Source: Phycisphaerae bacterium (GTDB lineage: Bacteria > Planctomycetota > Phycisphaerae > Phycisphaerales > SM1A02). Taken from it: DNA of 64,000 nt. The translations under genes and the position numbers were made by a program. The notes beneath the pieces were generated by a model. It worked only from the letters and a program-made list of their open reading frames with translations. It ran no database searches and was not told the DNA's origin. Shown here piece by piece: positions 7,594-17,900 of this stretch (its first letter is position 1; each line of letters begins with the position of its first letter). The DNA lies in NCBI GenBank assembly GCA_016795035.1, contig JAEUIT010000021.1, positions 1-64,000 on the forward strand, given 5' to 3'.

Positions 7594-10467
7594 CTAGTGC
7601 TTGGCGGTCTTCGCCGGCGCGCCAGCCTTGAGCGGTCCCATCGCCTCGAGAAGGATCTTCTCCTGCTGCGCCGCATGCATCTTCGTCGAACCGCACGCCG
7701 GGGTGGCGCTATCGGGACGACCGACGAAGCTGACGTCGATGCCGAGAAGTTCCTTGAGCTGCGCCTGGCAGAAGCGATACGCACCCATGTTGCGCGGCTC
7801 CTCCTGCACCCAGACGAACCGTTCGGCCTTCGGATAGAGCTTGAGCACTTCGGAAAGCGCCGCATCGGGGAATGGATAGAGCTGCTCGAGTCGCACGACG
7901 GCGGTCGTCTTGGTCTCGGTCGACGCGCGGCGGTCCATGAGCTCGTGTCCGATCTTGCCCGAGCAGAAGAGCACCTTCGTGACGAGCGTCGGATCGAACG
8001 CGCCTTCGCGGCCCGCCGCGAACAGCGGATCCGGAAGCACCATGCGGAAGTGGCCGCCGGCGAGCTCGTTGAACGGGCTCATCGCAAACGCGGCGCGGAG
8101 CATGCTCTTCGGCGTCATGACGACGAGCGGCTTGCGGAAGCGCTGCTTCACCTGCTTACGGATCAAGTGGAAGATCTGCGCGGTCGTCGTCGGATAGACG
8201 ACCTGCATGTTGTCGTCCGCGCACAGCTGAAGGAAGCGTTCGAGGCGCGCCGAGCTGTGCTCGGGACCCTGTCCTTCGTAGCCGTGGGGCAGGAAGAGGA
8301 CGAGACCGCTCGAGCGCTTCCACTTCACTTCGGCGCTGGCGAGGAATTGATCGATCATCACCTGCGCGCCATTGGCGAAGTCGCCGAACTGCGCTTCCCA
8401 GATGACGAGGTGCCGCGGGTCGGTGAGCGAGTAGCCGTACTCGTATCCGACGCACGCCGACTCGCTCAACGGGCTGTTGAAGATCTGAAGCGCCGCCTGA
8501 TTCGCGCCCGGGGCCGCGCCGAGCTGGTTGAGCGCGACGTACTTCAGGCCCGTCTTCTGGCACGTGACTACCGCGTGTCGGTGGCTGAACGTGCCGCGCT
8601 CGACGTCCTGGCCCGTGATGCGAATCGGATGGCCTTCGAGGAGAAGCGAGCCGTACGCGAGCAACTCGGCGATCGCCCACTCGACGGGCGTCGAGTCGTT
8701 CTTCGCGCTCGCGCCGCCGGTACCGGAACGCGATTGGAGGAGCTTCGTGATGTTCTTGTGCGGCGCGATGTGGTCGGGGAGATGGCTGAGCGCGGTTGCG
8801 ATCTCGCGCAGCCGTTCCGCCGGCACGCCGGTGTCGACCACCGAGTGCGTGTACGTCGACTCGAGACCCGACCAGATCGACTGGAAGGGCTTCACGCTCG
8901 GCGACACCGGCTTCTGCTTCGTGCGGCTCTGCGCCTCGTCGAGCTCGCGCACGAGCGTGGCGTTGAGTTCCGTGAAGCGATCGGCCGTGAGCAACCCAGC
9001 CTGAATCAGCTCGTCGCGGTACTTGTGCAGGACCGGCGTCTGGGCGTCGACGCGCTCGTAGAGGAGCGGCTGCGTGAAGCGCGGCTCGTCCGTCTCGTTG
9101 TGGCCGTTCTTCCGGTAGCAGACGAGGTCGATGAAGACGTCGCACTTGAACGCCTGGCGGAATTCAAGCGCGAGCCGTGCGACCCACGCGCACGCCTCGA
9201 CGTCATCGCCGTTGACGTGGAAGATCGGACAGTCGAAGGCCTTCGCGATGTCGGTGCAGTAGTTGCCGCCCCAGTCGTCCTTCGGATCGGTGGTGAAGCC
9301 GACCTGGTTGTTGATGACGACGTGCACGGTGCCGCCGACGGTGTAGCCGTCGAGCTTCATCATGTTGAGGCACTCGGACACGATGCCCTGGCCGGGCAGC
9401 GCGGCGTCGCCGTGAATGACGATCGGGATGACCTGATCGCGGTTCACGTCGTTCGCGAGCTGCTGCTTCGCGCGGCAACGGCCGAGCACGATCGAGTACA
9501 CGAACTCGAGGTGCGACGGATTCGCGGCGAGCGTCAGGCGCACCGGCTGGCCGGTGCTCGTCGTGTGGTCCGACGAGTAGCCCTGGTGGTACTTCACGTC
9601 GCCGCCGCCCTGGATGTAGTCGTCCTGCCAGGCTTCCTCGAACTCCGTGAAGATCTGATCCCACTTCTTGTTGAGGATGTTGGCGAGCACGTTGAGGCGG
9701 CCGCGGTGGGCCATGCCCATCGTGATCTCGCGCACGCCGTTCGCGGGCGACAGCTCGACGATCTGGTCAAGCAGCGGAATGAGCGATTCGCCGCCTTCGA
9801 GGCCGAAGCGCTTCTTGCCGATGTAGCGCTTCTCGACGAAGCCCTCGAAGCCGGCGGCCTCGATGAGCTGGCTCAGGAGGCGCAGCCGCAAGTCCGCCGG
9901 AAGCGACGGCCGATTGCGCACGGTCTCCATGCGCTTCTCGAGCCAGCGACGCTTCTCGGCGCTGCCGATGTGCTTGAACTCGACCGCGATCGTGCGGCAG
10001 TACGTGTTCTCGAGGCACTCGATGATCTCACTCAGCGTTGCAGGCGACGCGAGCGGAAGCGAACCCGGGTCGAAACGCTCGCTCAGCTGCGCGTCGGTCA
10101 GGCCGAACGCCTCGAGGTTGAGCTCCTGGGGGAACGGCCGCTCGGTGCCGAGCGGATCGATCGACGCCGCGAAGTGTCCAAGCGTGCGGTACGCCTCGAT
10201 GAGGCGATCGACCTTGCGTTGCGCGTCCGACGCGCCGCCCGCGACGGCGCCAGGGCCGCCGGCTGCAACGCTGCGATCAAGACCAAGGTCGAAGCCGAGG
10301 AAGAACTGCTTCCACTGCGGATCGACGGAATCGGGATCCTGTTTCCACTGCCGATACATCCCCTCGACGAAATCGCTCGACCAACCGTTAACCGATTGGG
10401 AGGCGTGGCGAGAGACGGGCCCGGCCTGACCGACAGGGGGCCGCTCGGAAGCGGACTCGGACGACAT
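7594..10467 (-). CDS. sucA: 2-Oxoglutarate dehydrogenase E1 component
   Basis: This thiamin-diphosphate enzyme decarboxylates 2-oxoglutarate and loads the succinyl group onto the E2 lipoyl arm. The predicted protein of about 957 residues has the E1o N-terminal signature (WSSDFVEGMYRQWKQDPDSV), a His-containing substrate region (MGMAHRGRLNVLANIL), the ThDP/Mg segment (HGDAALPGQGIVSECLNM, then INNQVGFTT) and the C-terminal transketolase-like region (SSARLERFLQLCADDNMQVV). I start at the ATG at 10467 (MSSESASERPP), which has a GGAG about 11 bp upstream. The frame stays open to 10575, but that extension is Arg-rich and overlaps an inverted repeat. It is followed by sucB. Confidence 0.96.
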   Translation of the reverse strand: MSSESASERPPVGQAGPVSRHASQSVNGWSSDFVEGMYRQWKQDPDSVDPQWKQFFLGFDLGLDRSVAAGGPGAVAGGASDAQRKVDRLIEAYRTLGHFAASIDPLGTERPFPQELNLEAFGLTDAQLSERFDPGSLPLASPATLSEIIECLENTYCRTIAVEFKHIGSAEKRRWLEKRMETVRNRPSLPADLRLRLLSQLIEAAGFEGFVEKRYIGKKRFGLEGGESLIPLLDQIVELSPANGVREITMGMAHRGRLNVLANILNKKWDQIFTEFEEAWQDDYIQGGGDVKYHQGYSSDHTTSTGQPVRLTLAANPSHLEFVYSIVLGRCRAKQQLANDVNRDQVIPIVIHGDAALPGQGIVSECLNMMKLDGYTVGGTVHVVINNQVGFTTDPKDDWGGNYCTDIAKAFDCPIFHVNGDDVEACAWVARLALEFRQAFKCDVFIDLVCYRKNGHNETDEPRFTQPLLYERVDAQTPVLHKYRDELIQAGLLTADRFTELNATLVRELDEAQSRTKQKPVSPSVKPFQSIWSGLESTYTHSVVDTGVPAERLREIATALSHLPDHIAPHKNITKLLQSRSGTGGASAKNDSTPVEWAIAELLAYGSLLLEGHPIRITGQDVERGTFSHRHAVVTCQKTGLKYVALNQLGAAPGANQAALQIFNSPLSESACVGYEYGYSLTDPRHLVIWEAQFGDFANGAQVMIDQFLASAEVKWKRSSGLVLFLPHGYEGQGPEHSSARLERFLQLCADDNMQVVYPTTTAQIFHLIRKQVKQRFRKPLVVMTPKSMLRAAFAMSPFNELAGGHFRMVLPDPLFAAGREGAFDPTLVTKVLFCSGKIGHELMDRRASTETKTTAVVRLEQLYPFPDAALSEVLKLYPKAERFVWVQEEPRNMGAYRFCQAQLKELLGIDVSFVGRPDSATPACGSTKMHAAQQEKILLEAMGPLKAGAPAKTAKH

Positions 10468-10520
10468 AACGGACAAACTCCGGTTCGGAGGAGAGGAGAA
10501 GCGCGGGACGGTGAAGCCCT

Positions 10521-10565
10521 TTCGCACGTCCGACCGCCGCTTGGCGAGTCCCGCAGACGTGCGAA
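10521..10565. repeat. Perfect 10-bp inverted repeat upstream of sucA
   Basis: TTCGCACGTC at 10521-10530 pairs with GACGTGCGAA at 10556-10565, leaving a 25-nt loop. It lies in the 201-bp gap between the priA stop and the sucA start, about 55 bp upstream of sucA on the minus strand. There is no T tract, so it is not an obvious intrinsic terminator. It could be a leader hairpin or a dyad operator controlling sucA-sucB. The symmetry is exact; the function is inference. Confidence 0.5.
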
Positions 10566-10668
10566 GCCTTGCCAATGTACGGGGCCGCCGGTTGGCTCAC
10601 CAGATGGAAGCCTCGATGTTTGGCGAATGTTCGGGAGGCGGAGGCCACGCGGTGCGACCGGCGATGCA

Positions 10669-13089
10669 TCAGAGCATCGCGACGGGATCGACGTCGATGA
10701 CGAGGTCCGCGCCCATCTGCACGCCGCCGCCGCCGAGACCGGCGAAGTAGCCCGCGTTCCGGGCTTCGGTCAGGAACCGGCTCATGTCCGCGGCCGACGT
10801 CGCCCGGATCTCGACCTGCTGGCGGTAGCGGCCGGCGATGCGGGCGATGGGGCAGGCGGCAGGTCCGTGAATGTCGACCACCGACGATCCGTCCCGCGAA
10901 GCCAACGCGCGCAACGACTCCGCCAGCGCTCGCGCCCGCTGCGCGCACTCGGTCTCGCCCGCGTCGCGCACCACGAGACGCGTGAGTCGCCGCGCGGGCG
11001 GCAGGCCGAACTTCGCGCGGTCGGCGAGCTCGCGCTCCGCGAAGCGCTCGAAGTCGTGCTTCGCCGCGAGCACAATCGCCGGCGCGTTGGGCTGAAACGT
11101 CTGAATCACCGCGATTCCGCCATGTTCGCCGCGGCCGCACCGGCCGGTCACTTGGCTCACGAGCTGGAAGGTGCGCTCGCCGGAACGGAAGTCGGGGAGC
11201 TGCAACGCGGTGTCGGCGCTGATGACGCCGACCACGCGCACGTTCGGGAAATCGAGGCCCTTCGCGATCATCTGCGTCCCGAGCAGCACGCGCACCGATC
11301 CTTGCGCGAAGCGCTCGAGGGCGTCGCGGAAGTCCTCGGCGTCGTGCATCGAGTCGGCATCGACGCGCATGAGCGTATCGCCCATCACGAGCTGCGGGAA
11401 GAGCCGCGTGAGCTCGTCCTCGACGCGCTGCGTGCCCAGGCCGAAAACGTTCACGGCGCGGCCGCAGGTCGGGCATTCGCGGGGGAGGCGCAACTGCGCG
11501 TCGCAGTGATGGCATCGCGTGTACTCGCGCGAGCCGATCGTGCCGTCGCTTGCGAGGAGCCGCGCGCGGTGGCACACCATGCCGGCGTCGCATTGGTCGC
11601 AGCGCATCACCCAATCGCAGTCGTGCGCCGAGCAGGAGACGTAGTTCGCGAAGCCGCGGCGGTTGAGGAGGATCACCGCCTGGCCGCCGGCGCGCAGCGT
11701 GTGTTCGAGCGCCGCGCGGAGCGTCGGGCCGATGAGGTGCACGCGCCGATCCTTGTATTGCCTGCGTTCCTCGGCGAAATCGACGATGCGCACGGTCGGC
11801 ACGATGAGCCCGGGCGCGCGGTCGGGAAGCCGATGCAACGTGGAGACGCCGCGCGACGTCGCGTTCGCCCAGCTCTCGAGCGACGGCGTCGCGCTCCCCA
11901 ACACGATCGGGCATCCGGCGAGCTGCGCCCGGCGGATCGCCACGTCGCGCCCGTGATAGCGCGGCGCCTGGTCCGCCTTGTAGGACGAGTCGTGCTCCTC
12001 GTCGACGATGACGAGCCCGAGCGCGCCGTCGGGGATCGGCGCGAACACCGCCGAGCGCGCGCCGAGCACGATCTCCGCGTCGCCCTTCGCGACCATCGCC
12101 CACATGCGGTTGCGCTGCGCGCCGGTCAGGCCGGAATGGAGGATCGCGACGCGCCGACCGGGGAATCGCGAGACGAGCCGCCCGGCCGTCTGTGGGGTGA
12201 GCGCGATCTCCGGCACCAGCACGAGCGCTCGCTTGCCGGCGCGGAGCGCGGCGTCGACGAGACGGATGTAGACCTCGGTCTTGCCGCTCCCCGTCACGCC
12301 GAAGAGAAGGTGCTGCGCGAAGCCCTTGCCGATGTCGGCGCCGATCGCCTCGATCACCTTCGCCTGCAACGCGGTGGGCGTGGGCGTCGCGCCGTCGGCG
12401 AGGCCCGCGCGCTCGAACTTCGCCTCGATCTCGGTGCGGCGCTCGGCCCGCAGGTAGCCCTTCGACACGAGCGCCTTGAGCGGGCCCGGCGTCGCGATGG
12501 CGGCCTTCACGAGGAGTTCGCGCGACTCGATGGGCCGCTCGCCCGGCGGAAGTGCGGCGACGAACGCGAGGAGCTCCCGCTGTTTCGCGGGGAGCCGGAC
12601 GCCGTCCTCGGGAGGTTCGCCCACGTCGACGAACGTGCGCGTCACGCTTCCCACGCCCTTCCGCACCGCCGCGGGAAGGATCGCCGTCAGCGTCACCCCG
12701 ATCGGGCAGCAGTAGTAGCCGGAGATCCAGCGCGCCAAACTCAAAAGCTCGGCGGGAATCGGCTGCACGCCCTCGTCGCGCGCCAGCACCCGCTTCACCC
12801 GCTTCGGGTCGAGGGCGGCGATCTCCGCGTCGGTCGCGTGGCGCACCACGTAGCCGTGCGTCGGCGTGTCGCCGCCGCCGAGGGGCACGATCACCCGCTC
12901 GCCGTCGGCGAGCGTCGCGAGCGACTCGTCAATGCCGTAGAGGAGACCGTCGGGGTACGCGTCGACGCCGCGCTCGACGGCGACGAGCACATGCCCGTGC
13001 GCGCGGCGCGCGGTGCGCGTGCGTTCGTCGTCGAAGAGGGACTCCACGCCGGCGAGTGTAGAAGCGCACGGCGCAGACTCGGGAAACAC
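10669..13089 (-). CDS. priA: Primosomal replication restart helicase PriA
   Basis: PriA is a 3'-5' superfamily 2 helicase that reloads the replisome at collapsed forks. The N-terminal DNA-binding part precedes the helicase core with Walker A (LFGVTGSGKTEVYIR), the DEEH box (VIVDEEHDSSYKADQAPRYH) and SATPSLES. The zinc-binding insert is complete in outline: CSAHDCDWVMRCDQCDAGMVCH, then CHHCDAQLRLPRECPTCG. At about 806 residues it is slightly longer than the family norm. The GTG at 13089 gives the longest form; a GTG at 13047 would start directly before the conserved region and would leave more room for the carA promoter. Neither has a clear ribosome binding site. Confidence 0.94.
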   Translation of the reverse strand: MFPESAPCASTLAGVESLFDDERTRTARRAHGHVLVAVERGVDAYPDGLLYGIDESLATLADGERVIVPLGGGDTPTHGYVVRHATDAEIAALDPKRVKRVLARDEGVQPIPAELLSLARWISGYYCCPIGVTLTAILPAAVRKGVGSVTRTFVDVGEPPEDGVRLPAKQRELLAFVAALPPGERPIESRELLVKAAIATPGPLKALVSKGYLRAERRTEIEAKFERAGLADGATPTPTALQAKVIEAIGADIGKGFAQHLLFGVTGSGKTEVYIRLVDAALRAGKRALVLVPEIALTPQTAGRLVSRFPGRRVAILHSGLTGAQRNRMWAMVAKGDAEIVLGARSAVFAPIPDGALGLVIVDEEHDSSYKADQAPRYHGRDVAIRRAQLAGCPIVLGSATPSLESWANATSRGVSTLHRLPDRAPGLIVPTVRIVDFAEERRQYKDRRVHLIGPTLRAALEHTLRAGGQAVILLNRRGFANYVSCSAHDCDWVMRCDQCDAGMVCHRARLLASDGTIGSREYTRCHHCDAQLRLPRECPTCGRAVNVFGLGTQRVEDELTRLFPQLVMGDTLMRVDADSMHDAEDFRDALERFAQGSVRVLLGTQMIAKGLDFPNVRVVGVISADTALQLPDFRSGERTFQLVSQVTGRCGRGEHGGIAVIQTFQPNAPAIVLAAKHDFERFAERELADRAKFGLPPARRLTRLVVRDAGETECAQRARALAESLRALASRDGSSVVDIHGPAACPIARIAGRYRQQVEIRATSAADMSRFLTEARNAGYFAGLGGGGVQMGADLVIDVDPVAML

Positions 13090-13130
13090 AGCATTTCCGC
13101 ATGCCTCTGCCTGCTACGATCTCGGCCTTG

Positions 13131-14357
13131 ATGAAGACGCCGCACTCGCTTGAAGCCCGTCTCGCGCTCGAGAACGGGATGGTGTTCCACGGACGCTCCT
13201 TTGGTGCCGCCACCGCCAAGACCGGCGAGGTCGTGTTCAACACGGCCATGTGCGGCTATCAGGAGGCCATCACCGATCCGAGCTACACCGGCCAGATCTT
13301 GGTGATGACCGCCCCCGAAATGGGCAACTACGGCGTCGGCGCCGAAGACATCGAAAGCGGGACGCCCTGCGTCGCCGGCTTTGTCGTGCGGGAGTTGTCG
13401 CGCGTCGTCTCGAACTACCGCGCGAACAACGACCTCGGCACGTGGCTCGCCGCCGCCGGAGTGCCCGCGATCTCGGGCATCGACACGCGGGCCCTGGTGC
13501 GCATCCTTCGGATCGAGGGCGCCCTCCGCGGCGTCCTGTCGACGGACGCCTCGAAGTCCGACGCCGACCTCGTCGCGATGGCCCGTTCCAGCCCGTCGAT
13601 GGCCGGCCGAAATCTCGCCGCGGAAGTCAGCCCGGACCGCTGCGGCGGCTGGACCGAGGATCTCGGCACATGGGCGCCGGTGGCCCTCCGGCCCGAAGGC
13701 GCCCCGCGATTCCGCGTCGTCGCGCTCGACTGCGGCGCGAAGCGAAACATCTATCGCAACCTCGTCGACCGCGGCTGCGACATCGTCGTCATGCCGCATG
13801 ACGCCACGGCCGCGGCGATCCGCGCCGAACGACCCGACGGCCTCTTCGTCTCGAATGGCCCGGGCGATCCCGCGGTCGTCGACGCGACGATCCGCACGCT
13901 TCGCGAGATTGCGGGCGAAGTGCCTACGTTCGGCATCTGCCTCGGCCATCAGCTCCTCGCGCTGGCGCTCGGTGCGAAGACTTGGAAGCTGAAGTTCGGC
14001 CATCGCGGCGCGAACCAGCCGGTCCGCAACCTCCTCACGGAGCGGGTCGAGATCACGAGCCAGAATCACGGCTTCTGCGTCGACGAGGACAGCCTCCGCG
14101 CCGCGGGCGGCGAACCCACGCACGTCCACCTCAATGACGGAACGGTGGCGGGATTCCGCCACACGTCGAAGCCGATCTTCAGCGTCCAGTATCACCCTGA
14201 GGCGAGCCCCGGTCCCCACGACTCCGCCTACCTCTTCGACTACTTCATCGCCCTGATGGAGTCTCGCAAGCCGCTGTCATTGCAAGAGATGAAGGCGATC
14301 CAGGCGGCGCGAACCTCAAGCCGGCTCGCCGACGAGACGTTGGCGAGCGCGCGCTGA
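13131..14357 (+). CDS. carA: Carbamoyl-phosphate synthase small subunit
   Basis: CarA is the glutaminase subunit that supplies ammonia to CarB for carbamoyl phosphate, a precursor of arginine and pyrimidines. The N-terminal domain shows the family signature (LALENGMVFHGRSFGA, then GEVVFNTAMCGYQEAITDPS). The class I amidotransferase domain has the nucleophile C270 in GICLGHQ and the H355/E357 pair in YHPEASPGPHD. I chose the ATG at 13131. The ATG at 13101 is in frame, but the bases between the two (TGCTACGAT) look like an extended -10 promoter element. No carB gene lies nearby, so carA is not in a carAB operon here. It is divergent from priA. Confidence 0.95.
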   Translation: MKTPHSLEARLALENGMVFHGRSFGAATAKTGEVVFNTAMCGYQEAITDPSYTGQILVMTAPEMGNYGVGAEDIESGTPCVAGFVVRELSRVVSNYRANNDLGTWLAAAGVPAISGIDTRALVRILRIEGALRGVLSTDASKSDADLVAMARSSPSMAGRNLAAEVSPDRCGGWTEDLGTWAPVALRPEGAPRFRVVALDCGAKRNIYRNLVDRGCDIVVMPHDATAAAIRAERPDGLFVSNGPGDPAVVDATIRTLREIAGEVPTFGICLGHQLLALALGAKTWKLKFGHRGANQPVRNLLTERVEITSQNHGFCVDEDSLRAAGGEPTHVHLNDGTVAGFRHTSKPIFSVQYHPEASPGPHDSAYLFDYFIALMESRKPLSLQEMKAIQAARTSSRLADETLASAR

Positions 14358-14922
14358 CGCGACCGACCGAGGCCGTCGCGACTGGCCAGTGAGCGTGCGA
14401 CACGCTCGCCGAGTTCGCTCCCGTGCGCGCTGTCGCGAGACGCCGCGCGGCGCGGTCATGACGTCGGCTCTCGCACGCGCCGCGCGAGGCGTACGAATGT
14501 CGCGCGAGGCGCGGAGACAAACCGACTCAGACTCCGTCGTCTCGCGCAGGTCAGAAGGACACGGCGCGGCTCGCGGCAAGCGCGGTCAGCAAAAGTGCTT
14601 GTGATCGCGCACTCGATGGCAAGACCGTCTTGCGGGAAGCCGCATGCGGAAGTAGTCTGCCGCCCCGTTCGGAAGTCCGATGTCAGCGAGCGCTCGTTGA
14701 CATCACCACAAAATCTCAACAGCTATTTGCAACTGCCTTGCAGTTTCTCGCGGAACGACATGCCATCAAGCTGTCGGGGCGCGAGAGCAGCTTCAGCAAC
14801 GCTCTCAGTAGCTCCGGCTACGCCTTCCGCGTGAAGGTCCTTCAGTTCGAAGGTTGCGGGCGAGTGCCTGCGACACAGGCAAGCGCAAGCGCGAAATTCT
14901 TCGCGCCGACACGGAGTGCCGC
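14358..14922. other. Leader region before the secretin gene, with a candidate promoter
   Basis: These 565 bp hold no convincing gene; the short frames present give composition-driven Arg/Ser-rich products. From about 14697 the base composition becomes clearly more AT-rich. TTGACA at 14697-14702 matches the -35 consensus exactly, but the best -10 candidates 17-19 bp later (CAGCTA or TATTTG) are poor. A long leader of about 200 nt would then precede the secretin gene. The ribosome binding site for that gene is the GGAG at about 14912-14915. Confidence 0.4.
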
Positions 14923-17900
14923 ATGAATCAGTCGTTCGAGTCCACGGCCGAGGCGAACGTTCAGCAGCCTGTCCCTTCTCGGGGAACCGGTCTGTTGCAG
15001 GGAGCGAGTTTCATTCTTCCGCTTCGCTGTGCTGATTTCTCGCTTCGCACGGGTGAGCTTTCTCGCAGTCACGCTCGGCAACGATGCGGCCTCCTCGCCG
15101 CCGTCGTGATGGCGACGACTCTAGGCGGTCTCCCGTTCCAAGTCTCGCACGACGGAATCCTGGGCAGTGGTTTCGGCGCCGACCTCTTCGGGGGACTCAC
15201 TGGCGTCCAAACGGCTGCCGCGGCGCAGGAGAGCGACCGCGACGCGGCGAAGGCTGCAGCCGCGCGGAGCGACTGGCAGACCGCGATCGACAAGTGGACG
15301 GCGGTCCTGAACGCGAACCCGGGCGACGCCGAGGCGCTCAAGGGTCTGCAGCAGGCGCAGGCCGCGATCGATCAGGGCTCAAGCCTGAACGACACCAAGG
15401 GTGACATCGAACTCCGCCGCGACCGCTCGAAGGTCCTCTTCGAAGCCGACGTCCAGCAGGCGGACGATCTCATCAAGGCCGGGAACTACCCGACCGCGAA
15501 GACGAAGCTCATCACCGCCCGCGCCCGCCTCGACCGCGAGAAGGGCGTCCTCTCGGCGAGCGAGTACGCGACGATGAGCGGCCGCCTCGACGAACTCCTC
15601 GCCCAGGTCAACGACCTGCAGGTGAAGGAAGACCTCGCGAAGGTCGACCGCGATCGCAACGCCTCGCAGAAGCAAGCTGACGAGACGCGCCTCCAGATGG
15701 AGACGGCGCGTCAGCGTCAGATCGAGGAGAACCTCCGCCGCGTGCGTCAGCTCCAGGCGGAGATGAAGTACGAAGAGGCGAAGCAGGTCATCGACGAGAT
15801 CCTCTTCCTCGACCGGAACAACCCCGCGGCGCTCGCGCTCCGCGACACGATCGAGCCGCTGATCCTCTACCGACGCATGTCGGAACTCGAGCGCAGCAAG
15901 CAGATCGGCGTGGGTTGGACCTCCGTCGACGTGCAGGAAGCGATGCAGATCCCGCGGCCGAATCTCACCGGCCCGGGCTACCGCTCGGTCACTGGCATCA
16001 TGGCCTATCCGGAAGATTGGCCTTCGCTCTCGCGCATGCGCACCGGCGCGGCGGGTTGGACGGAGAGCGAAGCCAATCGCATGGCGATGGCCAACCTCCA
16101 GAAGACCATCAACGTCAACTTCAACAACAACCAGGTCGAGCAAGTCCTCGCCTACATGAAGGAAGTGACGAACGTCGACTTCTACCCCGACTGGAAGGGG
16201 CTTGAAGGCGTCGATGTCACGAAGGACACCTCGGTCACTCTCCAGCTCGACAACGTCCCCGCCGAGGTCGCGCTCAAGCGCATCCTCGAGCAGATCGGCG
16301 AGTCCGACACCGACGGCCCGCAATACTCGATCGAAGACGGCGTCGTGATCATCTCGAGCAAGGACGCCCTCGCGAAGAAGACCGCGGTCGTCGTGTACGA
16401 CATCCGCGACCTCCTCTTCGAAGTGCCCTACTTCGATAACGCTCCGAACTTCAACCTCAACCAGGCCATTCGGCAGGGCAACAACGGCACCGGCGGCGGT
16501 GGCGGCGGCGGCACCGGCGGCGGTGGTGGTGGCTTCGGCGGCGGCGGTGGCGGCGGCGGCTTCGGTGGTGGTGGCGGTGGTGGTGGTTCGGGCGGTGGCG
16601 GCGGCGGCGGTATCTTCGGCGACCCGGGCGACGAGCCCGATCGGCGCACGCGCGAAGAGTTGATCCAGCAGATCGTCGACATCATCCAGAACACCGTCGA
16701 CACCGAGAGCTGGCAGGACAGCGGCGGCGACGGCACGATCCAAGAGCTCAACGGCAACCTGATCATCAATCAGACGCCGCGCAATCACCGCGAGCTCGAA
16801 GGCCTCCTCACGCAGCTCCGCACGATTCGCGCGCTTCAGATCGCAGTCGAAGCTCGTCTCATCAACGTGTCGCTCGAGTGGTTTGAACAGATCGGCATCG
16901 ATCTCGATCTGTACTTCAACACCAACAACGACATGTGGAATCAGGCTCGGACGGCCGACCCGAACTTCCAGCTCAGCGACTTCTTCTACAAGAATCAGCC
17001 CGCGACGAGCCCGTTCAACAACGGTGACCTCAAGTCGCCGGTCATCTTCGACTCGTTCCCGACGGGCGACGGCTTCAACAACCCGTCGGCGAACACCGTC
17101 GCGACGGGCGCGCAGTTCGGTCAGCCCGACCCGAACGACCCGACGCAGATCCAGTACGTGACCGGCCCGGTCGGTACGCCGGTCGCGCGTCAGCAAGGCT
17201 GGGCGCCGATCGGCGTCACGCAGCAGTCGCTCGGTCTCACCGAAGCGATCGCGGTCGCCGGTCTCGGTCCGGCCGGTGCGGCGGCCATCGCGGCTCCCGC
17301 GCTCAACGTCGGCATCTCGTACCTCGACGACGTTCAGGTCGACCTTCTCATCAAGGCCACGCAGGCCGATCAGCGCAACGTCGTGCTCACCGCACCGCGT
17401 CTCACGCTCTTCAACGGTCAGCGCTCGTGGATCTCGGTCGCGAAGGCGATCTCCTTCATCTCCGGCCTCACGCCGATCACCGGCGACTCGGCCGGTGCGT
17501 TCCAGCCTGACGTCAGCGTCATCTACCAGGGCTTCGTGCTCGACCTCGAAGCCGTGATCTCGGCCGATCGTCGCTACGTGACGATGACCGTGCAGTTCGG
17601 CTTGAACGAGAACGTGAAGTTCCGTGACGTGACCTTCACCGGTGCGGCCGGTGCGTCCGACCTCGTCGGCCGTGGCTCGAGCACCTTCGAAGCGTCGTTC
17701 CAGCTCCCTGAACTTCAGGGCACGCAGATCGCGACGACCGTCTCGGTGCCGGACAAGGGCACGATCATGCTCGGCGGCCAGCGCCGGCTCAACGAGTTCG
17801 AGGTCGAGTCCGGCGTGCCGGTCCTCTCGAAGATCCCGATCGTGAATCGCTTCTTCACGAACCGCATCACGAACAAGACCGAGCTCACCACGCTCCTCCT

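Noticed and set aside
6250..13131. A 2293-codon open frame on the plus strand, opposite sucB, sucA and priA
   Set aside because: It is the antisense shadow of strongly supported genes. High GC with a third-position bias leaves the opposite strand free of stop codons. The product is Arg/Glu/Ala/Leu-rich with no domain, and the minus-strand proteins carry all the family motifs.
16492..16611. Glycine-codon tract as a CRISPR or minisatellite
   Set aside because: It is a simple GGC/GGT run in frame inside a gene, with no spacers and no repeat unit longer than a codon.
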